NCBI GenBank assembly: GCA_943325745.2
Contig: CALPQP020000012.1
Span: 1 to 11,433, forward strand
Direction: 5' to 3'
DNA: 11,433 bases
From: Gulosibacter massiliensis
GTDB taxonomy: Bacteria; Actinomycetota; Actinomycetes; Actinomycetales; Microbacteriaceae
The notes beneath the pieces were generated by a model. That model saw nothing but the letters and a program-made list of their open reading frames with translations, made no database searches and had not been told where the DNA came from. Made by a program: the position numbers and the translations under genes. Numbering within the stretch: position 1 is the stretch's first letter; each line of letters starts with the position of its first letter. This document shows positions 7,986-11,433 of the stretch, piece after piece.

Positions 7986-8098
7986 CCTCCGTCGACCGTG
8001 TCGGCGGCGCGGCCAGGGACGTGCTGCAGTTCGGGAGCGCACAATGTTGGGACTTCACTAGCCCAATTTCGCGCGGTCCGCGCCGTTTGGTAGGCTAA
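7982..8098 (+). CDS. Possible 38-codon ORF overlapping the gltX stop (doubtful)
   Basis: A GTG at 7982 overlaps the gltX stop in the four-base form GTGA, and the frame stays open for 38 codons to a TAA at 8096-8098. The predicted peptide is slightly basic and has no membrane segment or motif that I recognise. No Shine-Dalgarno sequence precedes it. Its end runs through the putative -10 box of tRNA-Gln, which argues against a maintained coding sequence. It is listed only because of the coupled junction and because nothing else is encoded between gltX and the tRNA; chance is the simpler explanation. Confidence 0.12.
   Translation: MTSVDRVGGAARDVLQFGSAQCWDFTSPISRGPRRLVG
8071..8083. repeat. GC-rich inverted repeat upstream of tRNA-Gln
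   Basis: GCGCG (8071-8075) and CGCGC (8079-8083) can pair around a three-base loop; CGTTTGG follows. It could be a weak terminator for gltX, although the T run is only three bases. It lies in what would be the -35 to -10 spacer of the tRNA-Gln promoter. Confidence 0.35.
8088..8096 (+). promoter_or_regulatory. Extended -10 promoter element of tRNA-Gln
   Basis: TGG followed by TAGGCT forms a TGn-extended -10 box. A start 6-8 bases further on would give a pre-tRNA leader of roughly 17-20 bases. No good -35 box is seen at the usual distance (TTCGCG at 8068-8073 is a poor match). Confidence 0.5.
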
Positions 8099-8104
8099 CG
8101 CGGA

Positions 8105-8117
8105 GCGGCTGTGCCGC
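8105..8117 (+). repeat. Small hairpin in the tRNA-Gln leader
   Basis: GCGGC (8105-8109) pairs with GCCGC (8113-8117) around a TGT loop, ending three bases before the mature tRNA 5' end. It would be part of the pre-tRNA leader removed by RNase P. Whether it matters for processing is unknown. Confidence 0.35.
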
Positions 8118-8120
8118 CTG

Positions 8121-8192
8121 TGGGGTGTGGTGTAATTGGCAACACGGAGGTTTCTGGTACCTTTGTTCTTGGTTCGAGTCCAGGCACCCCAG
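8121..8192 (+). tRNA. tRNA-Gln (anticodon CTG)
   Basis: The sequence folds as a complete cloverleaf: a 7-bp acceptor stem (8121-8127 with 8185-8191, all Watson-Crick pairs), a 4-bp D stem (8130-8133 with 8142-8145) around an AATTGGCA loop, a 5-bp anticodon stem (8147-8151 with 8159-8163, one G-U pair), anticodon CTG at 8154-8156, a 4-base variable loop, a T stem (8168-8172 with 8180-8184) and a TTCGAGT loop. The discriminator is G at 8192. The 3' CCA is not encoded. It reads CAG codons. The gene lies about 135 bases downstream of gltX; in organisms without GlnRS this tRNA is first charged with glutamate by GltX and then amidated by GatCAB. Confidence 0.96.
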
Positions 8193-8225
8193 CACTGATT
8201 TCCTCGAATTTTCGGGCGTCTACGC

Positions 8226-8231
8226 TACTGT
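8226..8231 (+). promoter_or_regulatory. Putative -10 element of the lipid-kinase gene (leaderless start)
   Basis: TACTGT ends 6 bases before the ATG at 8238, and no Shine-Dalgarno sequence precedes the ATG. A second candidate, TACGCT, lies at 8221-8226. Read-through from the tRNA-Gln promoter is also possible, since no strong terminator separates the two. Confidence 0.4.
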
Positions 8232-8237
8232 TTCGGA

Positions 8238-9155
8238 ATGACAACGTTGTCGCGCCCGCACATTGCCGTCGCTGTAAATCCGAGCGCTGCGCAGGGCGCT
8301 CACCGCGATTACGGGCACCGATTGGTCGAGGCATTGCGTGCAACTGGCCGCCAGGTTTCGGAATTGTCAGCCGACACGTACCAACATCTCGAGACGATGG
8401 TGCGAACCGCGGTCGCTAACGGGGTCGACGCCCTCATCGTCGTCGGAGGCGACGGAACTGCCCAATTAGGGACAAACGTGTGCGTCAACACCGACACTCC
8501 ACTGGGAATTTTGCCGAGCGGAACCGGTAATGACACGGCCGAAGGAATTCTGGGAATGCCCATCGGAGACATCGACGCAGCGATCGAACGGTTGATCGCG
8601 TCGCTCGACAAACCCGTGTGGCGAATCGACGCGGGGCGAATGTCGTGGAAGGGGGGCGAACGCTGGTTCTGCTCGACGATGTCGGCCGGATTCGATGCGC
8701 TGGCGAACGAGACGGTCAATAGCCTTTCCTTTCCGAAGGGTCCGTCGCGCTACACCGTGGCGATGCTCATCGAACTGGCCAAGTTGAAGCCGATTCACTA
8801 CACCGTCGCGATTGACGGAAAGCGGACGACGGAACAGGCCATCCTCACGACCATCGCAAACAACAGCCAGTACGGCGGGGGAATGAAAATCTGCCCAGAA
8901 GCGAAACCCGACGACGGCCTGCTCGACATGATGATGGTGAGGCCGTTATCCCGTTTCGATTTCATTCGGATTTACCCGAGGGTGTTCAAGGGAACGCACG
9001 TGACCGACCCTCGCGTAATCATTCGTCAAGGGAAGAAGTTCCGGCTCGAGTCACCAAACCTCGTCGTCTACAGCGACGGTGAGCGCATCGCACCGCTTCC
9101 GATGGACGTCGAGGTCGCACCGCGGGCGCTTCCCGTTCTCGACACTCGCCCCTAG
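8238..9155 (+). CDS. Diacylglycerol/lipid kinase family protein (YegS/DgkB type)
   Basis: A 305-residue enzyme that transfers phosphate from ATP to a lipid hydroxyl group, in most family members diacylglycerol or a related lipid at the inner face of the membrane. The N-terminal nucleotide-binding domain shows N-P-S-A (14-17), V-V-G-G-D-G-T (68-74) and P-S-G-T-G-N-D-T-A (93-101). The beta-sandwich C-terminal domain contains S-A-G-F-D-A (149-154), G-G-G-M-K-I-C-P-E-A (213-222), P-D-D-G-L-L-D (224-230) and Y-S-D-G-E (278-282), all family signatures. The position after G-N-D is threonine (residue 100), where many homologues have phenylalanine. There is no signal peptide. The gene sits alone between two tRNA genes. 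The substrate is not determined by sequence: diacylglycerol, phosphatidylinositol-like or other lipids are possible. The start is fixed by conserved strand 1 (H-I-A-V-A-V-N-P) nine residues in. Confidence 0.9.
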   Translation: MTTLSRPHIAVAVNPSAAQGAHRDYGHRLVEALRATGRQVSELSADTYQHLETMVRTAVANGVDALIVVGGDGTAQLGTNVCVNTDTPLGILPSGTGNDTAEGILGMPIGDIDAAIERLIASLDKPVWRIDAGRMSWKGGERWFCSTMSAGFDALANETVNSLSFPKGPSRYTVAMLIELAKLKPIHYTVAIDGKRTTEQAILTTIANNSQYGGGMKICPEAKPDDGLLDMMMVRPLSRFDFIRIYPRVFKGTHVTDPRVIIRQGKKFRLESPNLVVYSDGERIAPLPMDVEVAPRALPVLDTRP

Positions 9156-9175
9156 CCGCACCGGTTTGCGTGCGG
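9156..9175 (+). terminator. Candidate hairpin terminator after the lipid-kinase gene
   Basis: CCGCAC (9156-9161) pairs perfectly with GTGCGG (9170-9175) around an 8-base loop and starts directly after the stop codon TAG. Only TTCCCC follows, so it is a weak candidate for intrinsic termination. It overlaps the possible -35 box of tRNA-Glu. Confidence 0.35.
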
Positions 9176-9195
9176 TTCCCCGCCTGTGCGATACT
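9166..9195 (+). promoter_or_regulatory. Putative promoter of tRNA-Glu
   Basis: TTGCGT (9166-9171) and GATACT (9190-9195) are separated by 18 bases and resemble -35 and -10 boxes. Transcription would start about 8 bases before the mature tRNA end at 9211. Confidence 0.45.
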
Positions 9196-9210
9196 TGTCG
9201 AGTTGTGTTC

Positions 9211-9283
9211 GGCCCCATCGTATAGCGGCCTAGTACGCTGCCCTCTCACGGCGGTAACGCGGGTTCGAATCCCGCTGGGGTCA
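9211..9283 (+). tRNA. tRNA-Glu (anticodon CTC)
   Basis: Complete cloverleaf: acceptor stem 9211-9217 with 9276-9282 (one G-U pair), a short D stem GTA/TAC (9220-9222 with 9234-9236), anticodon stem 9238-9242 with 9250-9254 (one G-U pair), anticodon CTC at 9245-9247 in a CTCTCAC loop, a four-base variable loop, T stem 9259-9263 with 9271-9275 and a TTCGAAT loop. The discriminator is A at 9283, and the CCA end is not encoded. It reads GAG codons and is a substrate of GltX, encoded about 1.2 kb upstream. A strong terminator follows within 8 bases. Confidence 0.96.
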
Positions 9284-9290
9284 CAACTCT

Positions 9291-9320
9291 CCCTCGACGG
9301 TTCGCCGTCGGGGGTTTTGT
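9291..9320 (+). terminator. Rho-independent terminator after tRNA-Glu
   Basis: A 10-bp stem (9291-9300 with 9305-9314, one G-U pair) around a TTCG tetraloop is followed by TTTTGT. It ends the tRNA-Glu transcript and insulates terC, whose own -10 box begins 34 bases later. Confidence 0.9.
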
Positions 9321-9350
9321 GCATCGGCCGTCGGGTCAAACGCAACGCGC

Positions 9351-9359
9351 TGATAGGGT
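9351..9359 (+). promoter_or_regulatory. Extended -10 promoter of terC (leaderless start)
   Basis: TGA followed by TAGGGT forms a TGn-extended -10 box ending 7 bases before the ATG at 9367. The AGGG inside it could also be read as a poor Shine-Dalgarno sequence, but a promoter is required between the terminator and terC and this is the best candidate. Confidence 0.55.
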
Positions 9360-9366
9360 TTTTATC

Positions 9367-10371
9367 ATGGACAATGCCCTTCCACTCTGGTTCGAAGTCA
9401 CGTCTTACGCAGTGTTGGTGGCGATTCTTCTGTTCGATTTGTTCCTTGTGGTTCGTCGTCCGCACGTTCCGTCGACTCGGGAATCCGCGTTATGGATCAC
9501 CTTTTATGTGAGCCTCGCGGTTGTCTTTGGGCTGCTCGTCATCCTCGTGGCAAACGACTCAGGCATGAACGGAACCGAGCTCGGTCTCCAGTTCTTCGCG
9601 GGGTGGTTGACGGAATACTCGCTGTCAGCTGACAACGTCTTTGTGTTCCTCATCATCATGGCGCAGTTCCACGTGCCAAGAAAGATGCAGCAGGAATTAC
9701 TGATGTTGGGCATCGTCTTGGCACTTGTATTCCGGGCCATATTCATCGTCCTCGGTGCTGCGCTTCTTGAGAGCTATTCGTGGCTGTTTTACATCTTTGG
9801 CGCCTACCTCGTCTACGTGGCGATTCAGCAATTGCGTGAGAAAGACGAACACGGTAGCGGCGAGGACAACTTCGTCATGGCGTGGCTGAAAAAGGTTCTT
9901 CGCGTTCACCCAGAGTGGCGCGACACCGACCGTTGGCGCACGATGGTCAACGGCGAAAAGTTTCTGACGCCGGCCATTCTCGTTCTCGTGTCACTGGGCA
10001 CAATCGACCTCATTTTTGCACTCGACTCGATTCCCGCAATTTTTGGAATCACCACGAGTCCATTCCTGGTTTTCACGTGCAATATTCTCGCGTTGATGGG
10101 GCTTCGACAGCTTTACTTCCTGTTGGGTGATCTAGTCGACCGCCTCCACTACCTGGGTCACGGAATCGCGGCAATCCTCGGCTTCATCGGGTTCAAACTC
10201 GTCAACCACGCATTGCACCTCAACGAACTGCCGTTCATCAACAACGGGCAACACGTTGAAATCGTCCCCGAGATTCCAACCTGGCTCTCGCTTGTTGTGA
10301 TTGTCCTCACCTTGGTGGTGGCGGTTCTTGCGAGTCTGGCACGCACGAAGCGCGAAGAGTCCGCGAAATAA
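9367..10371 (+). CDS. TerC family integral membrane protein (probable metal exporter)
   Basis: A 334-residue membrane protein with about nine hydrophobic segments. The TerC family includes E. coli Alx and Bacillus MeeF/MeeY, which export Mn2+ and are linked to metal loading of secreted enzymes; the name comes from tellurite resistance. The two family signatures are present: [10 protein letters not shown] (86-95) and [15 protein letters not shown] (214-228); the acidic residues D89 and D220 are the likely metal ligands. A charged cytoplasmic loop lies at about 156-198. The frame is open to an ATG at 9319, but that one lies inside the tRNA-Glu terminator; the ATG at 9367 begins at the family's usual N-terminus and has a -10 box 7 bases upstream. 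No Mn2+ riboswitch (yybP-ykoY) fits in the short space before it. Confidence 0.93.
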   Translation: MDNALPLWFEVTSYAVLVAILLFDLFLVVRRPHVPSTRESALWITFYVSLAVVFGLLVILVANDSGMNGTELGLQFFAGWLTEYSLSADNVFVFLIIMAQFHVPRKMQQELLMLGIVLALVFRAIFIVLGAALLESYSWLFYIFGAYLVYVAIQQLREKDEHGSGEDNFVMAWLKKVLRVHPEWRDTDRWRTMVNGEKFLTPAILVLVSLGTIDLIFALDSIPAIFGITTSPFLVFTCNILALMGLRQLYFLLGDLVDRLHYLGHGIAAILGFIGFKLVNHALHLNELPFINNGQHVEIVPEIPTWLSLVVIVLTLVVAVLASLARTKREESAK

Positions 10372-10379
10372 CGTTTCGC
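10363..10379. repeat. Inverted repeat across the terC stop codon
   Basis: GCGAAA (10363-10368) and TTTCGC (10374-10379) are perfect complements around TAACG, which contains the terC stop. The repeat ends 7 bases before the leuC -10 box. It may be a weak hairpin terminator or a protein-binding site; no T run follows. Confidence 0.35.
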
Positions 10380-10383
10380 ACGC

Positions 10384-10392
10384 TGATAAACT
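10384..10392 (+). promoter_or_regulatory. Extended -10 promoter of leuC (leaderless start)
   Basis: TGA followed by TAAACT gives a TGn-extended -10 box ending 7 bases before the ATG at 10400, the same geometry as at terC. No Shine-Dalgarno sequence and no room for a leader peptide or attenuator are seen. Confidence 0.6.
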
Positions 10393-10399
10393 GAGTCGG

Positions 10400-11433
10400 A
10401 TGAACGCCGCGTCGAACCGTCCACGGACCCTTGCCGAAAAGGTCTGGGATGACCACCTCGTCGTCCAGGGCAAAAACGGCGAGCCCGACCTGCTCTACAT
10501 CGACCTTCACCTGGTGCACGAAGTGACAAGCCCGCAAGCGTTCGATGGTCTGCGACAAGCCGGAAGGCCCGTTCGCCGGCCAGACCTCACGATTGCGACC
10601 GAGGACCACAACACTCCGACACTCAACATCGGCGCACAGATTGCCGACCCGATTTCGCGAACCCAGATCGACGCACTTCGGACGAATGCGACAGAATTCG
10701 GTATCCGCCTTCATTCACTCGGAGACATCGAACAGGGAATCGTTCACGTCGTCGGACCACAACTCGGGCTGACCATGCCCGGCATCACCGTTGTCTGTGG
10801 TGACAGCCACACCTCGACACACGGCGCGTTCGGTGCGATGGCGTTCGGAATCGGCACGTCGGAAGTCGAGCACGTTCTCGCCACCCAAACGCTTCCCCTC
10901 ACCCCGTTCAAGACCATGGCAATAACGGTCAATGGTCACTTGCGCCCTGGTGTCACTGCGAAAGACATTGTTCTCGCGGTGATTGCGAAGATTGGAACCG
11001 GCGGCGGTCAGGGATATGTCCTGGAATATCGAGGCAGCGCGATTCGGGAATTGTCGATGGAAGGGCGGATGACGATCTGCAACATGTCGATCGAGGCGGG
11101 TGCGCGCGCCGGCATGGTTGCCCCCGACGAGACAACCTTTGCGTACCTCAAGGGGCGCGCACACGCGCCAGTGGGCGCCGATTGGGATGCCGCCGTTGCT
11201 TACTGGAAAACTCTGCCCACAGATGACGGCGCGACCTTTGACGCCGAGGTCGTGCTCGACGGCGACCTACTCGAGCCCTTTGTCACGTGGGGAACGAATC
11301 CGGGCCAGGGTGTCGCTCTGTCGGCATCGGTACCGAACCCCGCGGATATCGCCGACGCCAACGAACGCGCCAGCGCGGAACGTGCTCTTGAATACATGGA
11401 CCTCGCCGCGGGAACTCCGATGAAGGACATCCG
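10400..11433 (+). CDS. leuC: 3-isopropylmalate dehydratase large subunit, N-terminal part
   Basis: The first 344 codons of a protein usually about 465-480 residues long; the frame is open to the window edge. With LeuD it forms the [4Fe-4S] isomerase that converts 2-isopropylmalate to 3-isopropylmalate in leucine synthesis. Aconitase-family motifs: L-A-E-K-V-W-D-D-H (11-19), [12 protein letters not shown] (33-44), E-D-H-N-T-P-T (68-74), [13 protein letters not shown] (133-145), G-T-G-G-G-Q-G-Y (199-206) and V-T-W-G-T-N-P-G-Q (295-303). The three cysteines that hold the cluster (in S-C-T-N-S-R and G-C-x-x-C contexts in E. coli) lie beyond the visible part, so cluster integrity cannot be judged. 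The start matches the family N-terminus and has an extended -10 box 7 bases upstream. leuD is expected next, outside the window. Confidence 0.96.
   Translation, partial: MNAASNRPRTLAEKVWDDHLVVQGKNGEPDLLYIDLHLVHEVTSPQAFDGLRQAGRPVRRPDLTIATEDHNTPTLNIGAQIADPISRTQIDALRTNATEFGIRLHSLGDIEQGIVHVVGPQLGLTMPGITVVCGDSHTSTHGAFGAMAFGIGTSEVEHVLATQTLPLTPFKTMAITVNGHLRPGVTAKDIVLAVIAKIGTGGGQGYVLEYRGSAIRELSMEGRMTICNMSIEAGARAGMVAPDETTFAYLKGRAHAPVGADWDAAVAYWKTLPTDDGATFDAEVVLDGDLLEPFVTWGTNPGQGVALSASVPNPADIADANERASAERALEYMDLAAGTPMKDI

Noticed and set aside
8193..8237. Terminator after tRNA-Gln (CTCGAA/TTCGGG)
   Set aside because: The two arms leave only a two-base loop, include a G-U pair, and are not followed by a T run.
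9319..9366. Earlier ATG for terC at 9319
   Set aside because: It lies within the T run of the tRNA-Glu terminator, upstream of the likely promoter, and the added 16 residues do not match the TerC N-terminus.
9321..9366. Mn2+-sensing yybP-ykoY riboswitch before terC
   Set aside because: Only 46 bases separate the terminator from the start codon, and the -10 box ends 7 bases before the ATG, leaving no room for an aptamer.
10545..10772. Plus-strand 75-codon frame, first read as a sign of a frameshift in leuC
   Set aside because: The leuC frame itself is uninterrupted from 10400 to the window end with motifs in order; this is an alternative-frame shadow.
1..11433. CRISPR array, insertion sequence, prophage genes, toxin-antitoxin pair or defence system
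   Set aside because: No array-like repeats, transposase or integrase motifs, or defence-type domains were seen; apart from the small PH-domain protein, the genes belong to well-known metabolic, transport or translation families.

Overview
The window looks like a chromosomal segment of an actinomycete, most likely a member of the Microbacteriaceae or a close relative with moderately high GC. The evidence is the codon use (C- and G-ending codons), a fused DppD-DppF type peptide ABC ATPase, a PH-domain protein with a W-A-A-P-A-P motif, and a block of FAH-family hydrolase, MFS permease, gltX, tRNA genes and leuC. As I recall, a comparable neighbourhood exists in other Actinobacteria, including the gltX region of Mycobacterium tuberculosis. 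This assignment is inference from gene content, not from a search.

Layout. Positions 1-282 hold the C-terminal end of a DppC/OppC-type peptide permease, cut by the window edge. A small membrane-anchored PH-domain gene (869 down to 297) lies on the opposite strand, between that permease and its likely partner, the double ABC ATPase (899-2551). The translational GTPase gene typA follows 11 bases later (2563-4470). A GTG-started FAH-family gene (4495-5274) overlaps an MFS transporter gene (5274-6476) by one base, and gltX follows (6489-7985). Then come tRNA-Gln(CTG) at 8121-8192, a YegS/DgkB-like lipid kinase gene (8238-9155), tRNA-Glu(CTC) at 9211-9283, a clear Rho-independent terminator at 9291-9320, terC (9367-10371) and the first 344 codons of leuC (10400 to the right edge).

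How the genes work together. The permease and ATPase are parts of one oligopeptide/dipeptide importer. GltX charges tRNA-Glu and, in organisms that lack GlnRS, also tRNA-Gln, so the enzyme and both substrate tRNAs lie within about 3 kb. TypA acts on ribosomes, TerC is a membrane metal (probably Mn2+) exporter, and LeuC is half of the isopropylmalate isomerase of leucine synthesis.

Regulation. Two genes likely to be internal to an operon have recognisable Shine-Dalgarno sequences (ABC ATPase, typA). Five others (FAH gene, gltX, dgk-like gene, terC, leuC) have a TAnnnT -10-like hexamer ending 6-9 bases before the start codon and mostly no Shine-Dalgarno sequence, which suggests leaderless transcripts. 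Most of the window is ordinary housekeeping sequence. I did not find a convincing new system. The points most worth a second look are the antisense PH-domain gene inside the peptide-transport operon, the series of leaderless promoters, and the small inverted repeats around the tRNA-Gln and leuC promoters.
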